From NCBI RefSeq assembly GCF_023516615.1, contig NZ_JAMGBF010000025.1:62001-126000 (forward strand): 64,000 nt of DNA. The letters are read 5' to 3'. Below the pieces are notes generated by a model. The model saw only the letters and a list, made by a program, of their open reading frames with translations, made no database searches and was not told the DNA's origin. Position numbers and translations under genes: made by a program. The DNA comes from Streptomyces panaciradicis. Its GTDB lineage: Bacteria; Actinomycetota; Actinomycetes; Streptomycetales; Streptomycetaceae. Shown piece after piece: positions 52,600 through 60,412 of this stretch. Within the stretch, counting starts at the first letter, position 1; each line of letters begins with the position of its first letter.

Positions 52600-53934
52600 A
52601 TGAGTCCCCCCGTCGCACCGGCCGGCTGGAGCCGCTGGCTGGTTCCCCCCGCCGCCCTCTCCGTCCATCTCTCCATCGGCCAGGCCTACGCCTGGAGCGT
52701 GTTCAAGCCACCCCTGGAGTCCGCGCTGGGCCTGAGCGGCACCGAGAGCGCGCTGCCCTTCCAGCTCGCCATCGTGATGCTCGGCCTGTCCGCCGCGTTC
52801 GGCGGCACGCTGGTCGAACGCAACGGGCCGCGCTGGGCGATGACGGTGGCCCTGGTCTGCTTCTCCTCCGGCTTCCTGATCTCCGCCCTCGGCGCGGCCA
52901 CCGAGCAGTACTGGCTGATCGTCCTCGGCTACGGCTTCGTCGGCGGCATCGGCCTGGGCATCGGCTACATCTCGCCCGTCTCCACCCTGATCAAGTGGTT
53001 CCCCGACCGGCCCGGCATGGCCACCGGTATCGCCATCATGGGCTTCGGCGGCGGCGCGCTGATCGCCTCGCCCTGGTCGACGCAGATGCTCCAGTCCTTC
53101 GGCTCCGACAGCTCGGGGATCGCCGTGGCGTTCCTCGTGCACGGGCTGACGTACGCCGTCTTCATGTCGCTCGGCGTCCTGCTGGTGCGGGTCCCGCGCA
53201 CCGACAGGCCGGTCCAGGGCGCCCCGAGCACCCTCCAGGGGCCGCAGGTCTCCGCGGGCAGCGCCCTGCGCACCCCGCAGTTCTGGTGCCTGTGGGTCGT
53301 GCTCTGCATGAACGTGACCGCGGGCATCGGCATCCTGGAGAAGGCCGCCCCCATGATCACGGACTTCTTCGCGAACACCTCGACGCCTGTCTCGGTGTCG
53401 GCCGCGGCGGGCTTCGTCGCCCTGCTGTCGGCCGCCAACATGGCGGGCCGCATCGGCTGGTCGTCCACCTCCGACCTGATCGGCCGCAAGAACATCTACC
53501 GCGTCTACCTGGGCGTCGGCGCGCTGATGTACGCGCTCATCGCCCTGTTCGGCGACTCCTCCAAGCCGCTGTTCGTCCTGTGCGCGATGGTGATCCTGTC
53601 CTTCTACGGCGGCGGGTTCGCGACCGTCCCGGCCTATCTGAAGGACCTCTTCGGCACCTACCAGGTCGGCGCGATCCACGGCCGGCTGCTCACCGCCTGG
53701 TCCACGGCAGGCGTGCTCGGGCCGCTGATCGTGAACTGGATCGCCGACCACCAGAAGGAGGACGGCAAGAGCGGCGCGAGCCTCTACAGCCTCTCCTTCG
53801 TGATCATGATCGGGCTGCTCGTCATCGGCTTCGTCGCCAACGAGTTCGTCCGGCCCGTCCACGCCCGCCATCACGTCCCCGCCCCGCGGGAGGAGGCCCT
53901 CGATGCCGAACGACAGCAGCCAGAGTCCGCCTGA
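52600..53934 (+). CDS. OFA-family MFS transporter (oxalate/formate-type)
   Basis: A 444-residue carrier with 12 predicted helices. The OFA family signs are SIGQAYAWSVFKPPLESALGLSG, GGIGLGIGYISPVSTLIKWFPDRPGMATG and FYGGGFATVPAYLKDLFGTYQVGAIHGRLLTAW. Members exchange oxalate and formate or move related anions. The context (FDH, frc, oxc) favours oxalate/formate. ATG 52600 has only a weak ribosome site. A 44-residue small membrane gene overlaps its end. Transcribed divergently from the FDH operon. Confidence 0.88.
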   Translation: MSPPVAPAGWSRWLVPPAALSVHLSIGQAYAWSVFKPPLESALGLSGTESALPFQLAIVMLGLSAAFGGTLVERNGPRWAMTVALVCFSSGFLISALGAATEQYWLIVLGYGFVGGIGLGIGYISPVSTLIKWFPDRPGMATGIAIMGFGGGALIASPWSTQMLQSFGSDSSGIAVAFLVHGLTYAVFMSLGVLLVRVPRTDRPVQGAPSTLQGPQVSAGSALRTPQFWCLWVVLCMNVTAGIGILEKAAPMITDFFANTSTPVSVSAAAGFVALLSAANMAGRIGWSSTSDLIGRKNIYRVYLGVGALMYALIALFGDSSKPLFVLCAMVILSFYGGGFATVPAYLKDLFGTYQVGAIHGRLLTAWSTAGVLGPLIVNWIADHQKEDGKSGASLYSLSFVIMIGLLVIGFVANEFVRPVHARHHVPAPREEALDAERQQPESA

Positions 53935-54037
53935 CCGGCGCCCGCTCATCGCCTTCGCCTGGCTGTGGGTCGGGGCGCCGCTCGCCTACGGCCTCTACGA
54001 ACTGGTGCAGAAGGCGACGAAGCTCTTCACCGGGTGA
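53903..54037 (+). CDS. OFA transporter small subunit (44 residues, one TM)
   Basis: A tiny gene overlapping the transporter 3' end by 32 bases in another frame. ATG 53903 follows GGGAGGAGG. The product reads MPNDSSQSPPDRRP, then the hydrophobic helix LIAFAWLWVGAPLAYGLYELV, then QKATKLFTG. It matches what I recall as the small subunit found beside actinobacterial OFA-type MFS carriers (W-x-W-V-G-x-P-L-A-Y-G-x-Y). It likely stabilises or tunes the carrier. The two other OFA genes in this window have no such partner. Confidence 0.8.
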   Translation: MPNDSSQSPPDRRPLIAFAWLWVGAPLAYGLYELVQKATKLFTG

Positions 54038-54211
54038 CGGGAAGGGGTAACTCCTGAAGAAGTGTTCGGGCGTCCCTTTTCTCCTTTTGGGAGGATGACA
54101 GAATCCGACAACCCGGGCGCCCGTTTCCTGTCGCCTTACGTGCCGCCGTACCCGTGAGTCACTGATCAGACTGGTGGATCCCGCAACCCACGGCCCGAGG
54201 GGGACCACCGC

Positions 54212-55150
54212 ATGAACGGCTCGCGCATCGCCGCCGTCGGCCATTACCAGCCCGCCAGGGTGCTCACCAACGAGGACCTGGCGGGCATGGTCGACACCAG
54301 CGACGAGTGGATCACGTCCCGCGTCGGCATCCGCACCCGGCACATCGCCGGCCCCGACGAACCCGTCGACGAACTCGCCGCGCACGCCGCCGCCAAGGCC
54401 CTCGCCGGCGCCGGACTCGCGCCCGCCGACATCGACCTGGTCCTGGTCGCCACGTCCACCGCCGTCGACCGCTCGCCCAACATGGCCGCCCGGGTCGCCG
54501 CCCGCCTCGGCATCCCCTCGCCCGCCGCGATGGACGTCAACGTCGTGTGCGCGGGCTTCACCCACGCCCTCGCCACCGCCGACCACGCCGTGCGCGCCGG
54601 GGCGTCCACGCGGGCCCTGGTGATCGGCGCCGACAAGATGACCGACATCACCGACTGGACCGACCGCACCACCTGCGTGCTCGTCGGGGACGGGGCGGGG
54701 GCCGCGGTCGTCGAGGCGTCCGACGCCGCCGGCATCGGGCCGGTGCTGTGGGGCTCGGTGCCCGAGATGGGACACGCCGTGCGCATCGAGGGCTCGCCCG
54801 CGCGGTTCGCCCAGGAGGGGCAGAGCGTCTACCGCTGGGCCACCACCCAGCTGCCGCCCATCGCCCGCAAGGCCTGCGAGCGCGCCGGGCTGAAGCCCGC
54901 CGACCTCGCCGCCGTGGTGCTGCACCAGGCCAACCTGCGGATCATCGAGCCCCTCGCGGAGAAGATCGGCGCCGTCAACGCCGTCGTCGCACGGGACGTC
55001 GTCGACTCCGGCAACACCTCCGCGGCGAGCATCCCGCTGGCCTTCTCCAAGCTCGTCGAACAGGGCGCCGTCTCGACCGGCGATCCGGTGCTGCTGTTCG
55101 GATTCGGCGGAAACCTGTCGTACGCCGGCCAGGTCGTGCACTGCCCGTGA
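54212..55150 (+). CDS. fabH: Beta-ketoacyl-ACP synthase III (FabH)-like
   Basis: A 312-residue thiolase-fold enzyme. Cys113 lies in DVNVVCAGFTHAL, His in VVLHQANLRII and Asn in DVVDSGNTSAAS: the FabH Cys-His-Asn triad. It condenses acyl-CoA with malonyl-ACP. It lies between the OFA small subunit and the GntR gene, and no other fatty-acid synthesis genes are near, so it could be a paralogue for secondary metabolism or a catabolic acyltransferase. ATG 54212 has GAGGGGG upstream. Confidence 0.85.
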   Translation: MNGSRIAAVGHYQPARVLTNEDLAGMVDTSDEWITSRVGIRTRHIAGPDEPVDELAAHAAAKALAGAGLAPADIDLVLVATSTAVDRSPNMAARVAARLGIPSPAAMDVNVVCAGFTHALATADHAVRAGASTRALVIGADKMTDITDWTDRTTCVLVGDGAGAAVVEASDAAGIGPVLWGSVPEMGHAVRIEGSPARFAQEGQSVYRWATTQLPPIARKACERAGLKPADLAAVVLHQANLRIIEPLAEKIGAVNAVVARDVVDSGNTSAASIPLAFSKLVEQGAVSTGDPVLLFGFGGNLSYAGQVVHCP

Positions 55151-55210
55151 CCTGCGGATTCCGGCCGATGTGACGCAGCCGACGCGCCAACCTACTGGCT
55201 CTTGTGCGCC

Positions 55211-55243
55211 GTAGACTGTAGACGAAAGACAATCCATACTGGA
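55211..55243. promoter_or_regulatory. Candidate GntR autoregulatory site
   Basis: GTAGACTGTAGAC, then GACAAT and ATACTG, lie 50-75 bases ahead of the GntR start. They share ACTGTAGAC with the reverse strand of 52430-52443. Confidence 0.55.
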
Positions 55244-55289
55244 TGTCCGGCTGCAGTTGCCCCGCGCTGCACAGGAGGGGGACCGACCG

Positions 55290-55964
55290 ATGTTGTCGAC
55301 AGGACTGCCGCAGGGTGCGGTGCCCAAGCTCGAACGCCCCGGCCCGCTGCGCGACCGCGTCTACGAGGCACTGCTCGAACTCATCACCACCCGCGCCCTG
55401 CAGCCCGGCCAGCACCTCGTGGAGAGCGAACTGGCGGGCCACCTGGGCGTGTCGCGCCAGCCCGTACGGGAGGCGCTGCAGCGGCTGAACACCGAGGGCT
55501 GGGTGGATCTGCGGCCCGCCCAGGGCGCGTTCGTGCACGAGCCGACCGAGGAGGAGGCCGACCAGCTCCTCACCGTCCGTACGCTGCTGGAGGCCGAGGC
55601 CGCCCGGCTGGCCGCCGCCAACGCGGGCAGCGCCGGCATCAAGGTGCTCGAAGAGCTGTGCGCCGAGGGCGAGAAGGCGGTGGCCGCGGACGACGTGGAC
55701 GGCGCCGTCGCCATGAACGCCCGCTTCCACACGAAGATCATGGAACTGGCGGGCAACGCCGTCCTCGCCGAACTCGCCGCCCAGGTCGACCGGCGCGTGC
55801 GCTGGTACTACACACCGATCGCCCGGCAGCGCGGACAGCAGTCCTGGACCGAGCACCGCGCACTGATCGCGGCCATCTCGGACCGCGACGAGGACCGGGC
55901 GACGCAGCTGATGCGGGAGCACACGGAGCACACCCGCCGCTCGTACCACCAGCGCGCCAAGTGA
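55290..55964 (+). CDS. GntR-family (FadR subfamily, FCD domain) regulator
   Basis: A 224-residue regulator. The winged helix is at about 16-85 (LRDRVYEALLELITTRALQPGQHLVESELAGHLGVSRQPVREALQRLNTEGWVDLRPAQGAFV). The helical FCD domain follows with its metal/ligand residues: ARFHTKIMELAGN, then HRALIAAI and MREHTEHT. FCD regulators bind acidic organic anions. It is the only regulator in the oxalate/formate block. ATG 55290 is chosen over 55257 for the AGGAGGGGG box. Confidence 0.9.
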   Translation: MLSTGLPQGAVPKLERPGPLRDRVYEALLELITTRALQPGQHLVESELAGHLGVSRQPVREALQRLNTEGWVDLRPAQGAFVHEPTEEEADQLLTVRTLLEAEAARLAAANAGSAGIKVLEELCAEGEKAVAADDVDGAVAMNARFHTKIMELAGNAVLAELAAQVDRRVRWYYTPIARQRGQQSWTEHRALIAAISDRDEDRATQLMREHTEHTRRSYHQRAK

Positions 55965-56000
55965 CCTTGTTCGGCGTCCTGTTCGCGTGCGGTGGGGTGG

Positions 56001-57176
56001 TCACGACACCGGCGTGACCACGGGAGCCGCGGTCGTACGCCGGGCCGCGCGTGCCTCGACCGCCAGCATGACCACCAACACCGCCACCAGGGCCAGCAGT
56101 TCCGCGACCGCCGACGCGTGGACGCCGATGAGCGCGGCGGCCAGGGCCGCCGGGGCCGCGGCCGCCCGGAAGCGGACGGGGTACAGCCGCAGCACCGCCC
56201 GGAACGCCACGTCCCCCGCGAGGAAGAGCGCCACCCCGCCCGCGAGCGCCAGCGCCGGACCGGTGTGCAGGTGCTCGGTGAGATGGCCGAGGGTCTTCTT
56301 CACACCCGTGGCCAGGTAGGCGATGCCGAGCAGCATTGGCAGGAAGGCGTAGTAGTACGCGTTCATCGCCAGCCGCCAGCGACTGGGTGCCGGCGTTGCC
56401 CGGAACGCGGCCTCGGCGAGCTCCTCGTCCCGCACGAAGTACGTCCACCACAGCGCGACCGCCAGCGCCAGCGAGAGGAACGCCCCGCCGAACAGCCCCG
56501 GGGTGAGCGGCAGATCGCCGATGCCGGTGCCGATCGCGATGACGGACTCGCCGAACGCGACGATCAGCAGCAGCCCGTGCCGCTCCACGAAGTGCGCGGG
56601 GTCCAGCCGGCCCAGCTGCGCCCGCATGACGTCGGCCGACCGCCCGTCGGCCCGCCCGGGCCCGTGCTCGGCCAGGAACGGCGTCACGAACTGCAGCAGC
56701 AGCGCGAGCACCCACAGACCGTCCGCCGCCAGGCCGTCGACGAGGCCGGCCGCGGTCACGGACAGCGCGGCGAGCCCGTTCGGGACGCCGTACCAGATGG
56801 AGTCCCGGCCGTGGCTGCGGGTGTAGAGGGCGGTGTGCACGACCACGACGGCCAGGAAGCCCAGCCCGAAGACCACGCCGGTGTCGTCGAAGACCCGCGG
56901 GATCGCCAGCGCGCAGACCAGGAACGCCCCCATGCCCAGCATCAGCAGCAGCCGGCGGGAGGGCCGGTCCGGCGGCACCTGGTTGGTGAGGTACGCGTAG
57001 GCGCCGTACATCCAGAACAGCACCACGAAGATCAGGGCCACGCGTCCCGCGGTGGCGAAGGTCAGATCACCGGCGAGCAGCACGGTGAGCTGGGTGAGGG
57101 TGAAGACGAAGACCAGATCGAAGAAGAGCTCCAACGTCGTGACCCTGCGGCCCGGTTCCTCCACTGCGCTGCCCAT
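56001..57176 (-). CDS. LtrA (low temperature requirement A)-family membrane protein
   Basis: A 391-residue protein with about ten hydrophobic helices. The diagnostic start is VTTLELFFDLVFVFTLTQL, and HFVERHGLLLIVAFGESVIAIGTGIGDLPLTPG is the central family motif. The biochemical role is not settled; the family was named in Listeria for cold growth. ATG 57176. The ribosome site is weak. It sits inside the oxalate block but no functional link can be seen. Confidence 0.88.
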   Translation of the reverse strand: MGSAVEEPGRRVTTLELFFDLVFVFTLTQLTVLLAGDLTFATAGRVALIFVVLFWMYGAYAYLTNQVPPDRPSRRLLLMLGMGAFLVCALAIPRVFDDTGVVFGLGFLAVVVVHTALYTRSHGRDSIWYGVPNGLAALSVTAAGLVDGLAADGLWVLALLLQFVTPFLAEHGPGRADGRSADVMRAQLGRLDPAHFVERHGLLLIVAFGESVIAIGTGIGDLPLTPGLFGGAFLSLALAVALWWTYFVRDEELAEAAFRATPAPSRWRLAMNAYYYAFLPMLLGIAYLATGVKKTLGHLTEHLHTGPALALAGGVALFLAGDVAFRAVLRLYPVRFRAAAAPAALAAALIGVHASAVAELLALVAVLVVMLAVEARAARRTTAAPVVTPVS

Positions 57177-57333
57177 GCCGTCCCCCTGCGTCCGTGGCCC
57201 CTGCGGCGATGCCGACCAGATCGTAGGCGGTCAGGCGGCACGCGGCGCGCGACTTTTCTCCGTTCCCGGGAGGGCGGACCTCGGCCCGACGGCGTCCTGC
57301 GCCTTCACGGTCCCCGACCGTCTTCGGCGGGGC

Positions 57334-57370
57334 GAGGAGGCCCTCCCCGCATCCCGGGGAGGGCCTCCTC
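57334..57370 (-). terminator. Strong terminator after the OFA pair
   Basis: A perfect 16-bp stem (gaggaggccctccccg / cggggagggcctcctc) with a five-base loop, fifteen bases after the second OFA stop. Confidence 0.85.
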
Positions 57371-57384
57371 ACGCGCGCGTGCCG

Positions 57385-58776
57385 TCAGCCCGCGGGCTGG
57401 GGCTGCGCGGTCAGCGCGTCGGCGCCGCTGCGTCCCGGCTGCCGCAGCAGCAGGGCGATCGCCGCCGCGATCATGGAGACGCCGCCGGCCAGGGCGTACG
57501 CCCCGTTGTAGCCCCAGGCCGCGACCACCATGGAGCCGAGGCCGCCGCCGAACAGGCCGCTGATCAGCTTGCCGCTGTAGACCAGGCCGTAGTTGGTGGC
57601 GTTGTAGTTCTCCCCGAAGTAGTCCGGGGTCAGCGCCGCGAACATCGGGTAGAAGGCGCCGCCGCCGAATCCGGAGAGGAAGGCGAAGAACAGGAAGAGC
57701 CACTCGCTCTTCATCTCGCCCGCCAGGATCACCCCGAACTGGGCGAGTCCCAGGACGACGATGACGAACACCAGGGTCGGCTTGCGGCCCCACCTGTCGG
57801 ACAGCCAGCCCACGACGCCGCGGCCGATGCCGTTGATGACCGCCATGACGCCCATCGAGGAGGCCGCCACCAGCGGGCCGAAGCCGACCTGCTTGGCGTA
57901 GTCGACCTGGAAGGAGATCCCGAAGATCGACACACCGGCCGTCATCACGATGGAGATCCACATCAGGGGCAGCATGCCGGTCCTGATGGCCTCCTTGGGC
58001 GTGTACTGCCGTGTGGCGGGCGGGTTCTTGGCGAGGCTCGTCGCGTTCTTCCGGTTCCCGGAGAAGGACAGCGGGTCGATGTCCGCGGGCCACCAGTTCT
58101 TCGGAGGGTCCTTGAAGAAGAACGCGCACCCGAAGACCACGATCATCACGTAGCAGCCGATCAGGTCCAGCACGCGATGGTAATTGCCGGTGTCGAAGGC
58201 GTAGTTGAAGATGAAGATGAACGGCAGGGACCCGTAGGCGAAGCCGCCGTTGACGAACCCCGTGCGGGCGCCGCGCCGTTCGGGGAACCACTTGCCGACC
58301 ATGTTGATGCAGGTCGCGTAGACCAGGCCGGCGCCCAGACCGCCGACGACGCCGAAACCGACGATCGCCAGCAGCACGTTGCTCAGGTGCGACAGGGCGA
58401 GGAAGCCGACCAGGCACATGCCGGAGCCGATGTACATGGCCCGGCGCGCGGTGAGGATGCCCTTCTCGCGCAGCCAGCCCGCGGGGAAGGCGATGCCGGC
58501 CTGGAAGAACACCCAGACGCTGAGGATCCAGAAGGTGTTGGACTGCGTCCAGCCGTGCGCGTGGGACAGGGTGTCCTCCGCGGAGCCGTACGCGTACTCG
58601 AAGACGCTGATGGCCATCATGGCGATCCACGGGAGGTACACCATGAGTGTGCGCGAGTGGCCGAGGATGTCGTGGTCGGTCTCGCCGATGCGGTAGACAC
58701 GGCCGCGGGCGTCGGTGACCTCACGGTAGGGACGGTGTGCGGCTGCCGGATCGGCAGAGAGCGGATCTGCGGTCAT
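57385..58776 (-). CDS. OFA-family MFS transporter, second of tandem pair
   Basis: A 463-residue carrier with 12 helices and a conserved cytosolic leader (YREVTDARGRVYRIGETDHDILG) shared with the next upstream gene. OFA features include GGLGAGLVYATCINMVGKWFPERRGARTG and GFGGGAFYPMFAALTPDYFGENYNATNYG. It probably moves oxalate, formate or a related dicarboxylate. ATG 58776 starts two bases after the first gene's stop, after GAGGAG. Terminated by the hairpin that follows. Confidence 0.88.
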   Translation of the reverse strand: MTADPLSADPAAAHRPYREVTDARGRVYRIGETDHDILGHSRTLMVYLPWIAMMAISVFEYAYGSAEDTLSHAHGWTQSNTFWILSVWVFFQAGIAFPAGWLREKGILTARRAMYIGSGMCLVGFLALSHLSNVLLAIVGFGVVGGLGAGLVYATCINMVGKWFPERRGARTGFVNGGFAYGSLPFIFIFNYAFDTGNYHRVLDLIGCYVMIVVFGCAFFFKDPPKNWWPADIDPLSFSGNRKNATSLAKNPPATRQYTPKEAIRTGMLPLMWISIVMTAGVSIFGISFQVDYAKQVGFGPLVAASSMGVMAVINGIGRGVVGWLSDRWGRKPTLVFVIVVLGLAQFGVILAGEMKSEWLFLFFAFLSGFGGGAFYPMFAALTPDYFGENYNATNYGLVYSGKLISGLFGGGLGSMVVAAWGYNGAYALAGGVSMIAAAIALLLRQPGRSGADALTAQPQPAG

Positions 58777-58778
58777 GC

Positions 58779-60167
58779 TTATGCCATCTCCTCGCCGAGC
58801 GGGTGCGGGTTGGGAACGATGCGCCGGGCGTTCGGCCTGCCCGGGGACTTCAGGAAGAGCGCCAGGACCGCGGAGGCCAGCCCGATGGAACCCGCCAGCA
58901 CGAACGCGCCGTGGTAGTCCCACGCGCCGACCACGACCGCGCCCAGGCCGGAGCCGACGAGCCCGGAGATCAGCTTCGAGCTGTAGACCATGCCGTAGTT
59001 GCTGGCGTTGTTGTTCTCGCCGAAGTAGTCCGCCGTCATGGCCGCGAACAGCGGGAAGATCGCCCCGCCGCCGAATCCGGAGACCATGGAGCAGAACAGG
59101 AAGAACGGCATGCTGCCCATCTGGCCGGAGACCAGCACGCCGAACTGGGCGGTGCCCAGCACGAGGCAGACGATGATCAGGGTGTTGCGGCGCCCCCGAC
59201 GGTCGGAGATCCAGCCGATCACGCCCCGCCCGGTGCCGTTGACGATCGCCTTCAGGGACATCGCCGTGGCCACGACCCCGCCCGCGAACCCCATGTCCTT
59301 GCCGAACGGCACCTGGAAGGCGATGCCGAAGACGTTGATGCCGGCCGTGCACAGCAGACAGAACCACATCATCCACAGAACGGGCGTACGGGCGGCCTCC
59401 CTCGGGGTGTACTGCCTGACCGCCGGCGGGTTCTTCTCCAGCGCCCGGCGGATCTTCGGGTCGTCGGTCAGCCGGAGCGGGTCCACATGCGCCGGCCACC
59501 AGTTCTTCGGCGGATCCTTGAAGAACCAGCCCGCCGAAGCCACCAGCAGACACAACCCGACGCCCACCGTGGCGAGCACCGTCCGGTAGTTGCCGAGGTC
59601 CATGTACGAGGTGAACAGGAAGACGAAGGGCACGGACCCGTAGGCGAAACCGCCGTTGACGAAGCCGGTCTTGCCGCCCTTGCGCTCCGGATACCACTTG
59701 CCGACCATGTTCACGCAGGTCGCGTAGACGAGACCGGCGCCGATGCCGCTGAACATCCCGAAGCCGAGGTAGGCGACGGCGACGTGCGGCGCGTACGCCA
59801 GCGACAGATAGCCCAGCATCGTGCCGACGGCACCCAGCAGCATCGCCGTACGGGCCGGCAGCCTGCCGCTCTCGCGCAGCTGCCCTGCCGGGAAGGCCAC
59901 GGCCGCCTGGAAGAACACCCAGACGCCCATCAGCCAGAAGATGTGTCCGCTGCTCCACAGATGCGCCTCGTGGAGCGTGTCCTCCGCCGAGGTGAACGCG
60001 TACTCGGCGGAGCTGATGCCCATCATGCCCACCCAGGGCAGGATGACCATCCACCTGCGTGTCCGGCCCATGATGTCGACGTCTGACTCGCCGATCCGGT
60101 ACACGCGGCCGTTGCGATCCCTCACCTCCCGGTACGGGACGGAGGTCGAACAGTCGGTCGTTGTCAT
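58779..60167 (-). CDS. OFA-family MFS transporter, first of tandem pair
   Basis: A 462-residue carrier, paralogous to its downstream neighbour across the whole length. Shared features are VPYREVRDRNGRVYRIGESDVDIMG, FFQAAVAFPAGQLRESG, GIGAGLVYATCVNMVGKWYPERKGGKTG and GFGGGAIFPLFAAMTADYFGENNNASNYG. ATG 60167 has AGGGG upstream. It is the first gene of the pair and has its own promoter region at 60168-60260. It lies downstream of the oxc-frc operon, separated by a terminator. Confidence 0.88.
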   Translation of the reverse strand: MTTTDCSTSVPYREVRDRNGRVYRIGESDVDIMGRTRRWMVILPWVGMMGISSAEYAFTSAEDTLHEAHLWSSGHIFWLMGVWVFFQAAVAFPAGQLRESGRLPARTAMLLGAVGTMLGYLSLAYAPHVAVAYLGFGMFSGIGAGLVYATCVNMVGKWYPERKGGKTGFVNGGFAYGSVPFVFLFTSYMDLGNYRTVLATVGVGLCLLVASAGWFFKDPPKNWWPAHVDPLRLTDDPKIRRALEKNPPAVRQYTPREAARTPVLWMMWFCLLCTAGINVFGIAFQVPFGKDMGFAGGVVATAMSLKAIVNGTGRGVIGWISDRRGRRNTLIIVCLVLGTAQFGVLVSGQMGSMPFFLFCSMVSGFGGGAIFPLFAAMTADYFGENNNASNYGMVYSSKLISGLVGSGLGAVVVGAWDYHGAFVLAGSIGLASAVLALFLKSPGRPNARRIVPNPHPLGEEMA

Positions 60168-60241
60168 CGTTCAGTGCCCCTTGCGTCGAAAGCTCTGGCC
60201 AGCGCCCCCTGTCCAATGCCTTTCGTGTGCGCACGGGTCCC

Positions 60242-60273
60242 GGGGCCGGCCGGCCGCACTGCCGGCCGGCCCC
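60242..60273 (-). terminator. Terminator of the oxc-frc-synthetase operon
   Basis: A perfect 13-bp stem (ggggccggccggc / gccggccggcccc) with a six-base loop, 140 bases after the acyl-CoA synthetase stop. Confidence 0.7.
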
Positions 60274-60412
60274 GCGCATGGCTCACGTCATGAACCGCCC
60301 CCCGACAACCCCGCGACGCGCGCCCACCGGGCCGTGTCCCGCCCGGGGGACAACCCCCGGCCCCCCGGCCGACCCCGCTCGCGCGCCGGCGCCACGGCAG
60401 TCCCCGCCGGGA

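Noticed and set aside
54212-57176. A natural-product biosynthesis cluster around the FabH-like gene
   Set aside because: No carrier protein, ketosynthase chain, thioesterase or tailoring genes are near; neighbours are transport and regulation genes.
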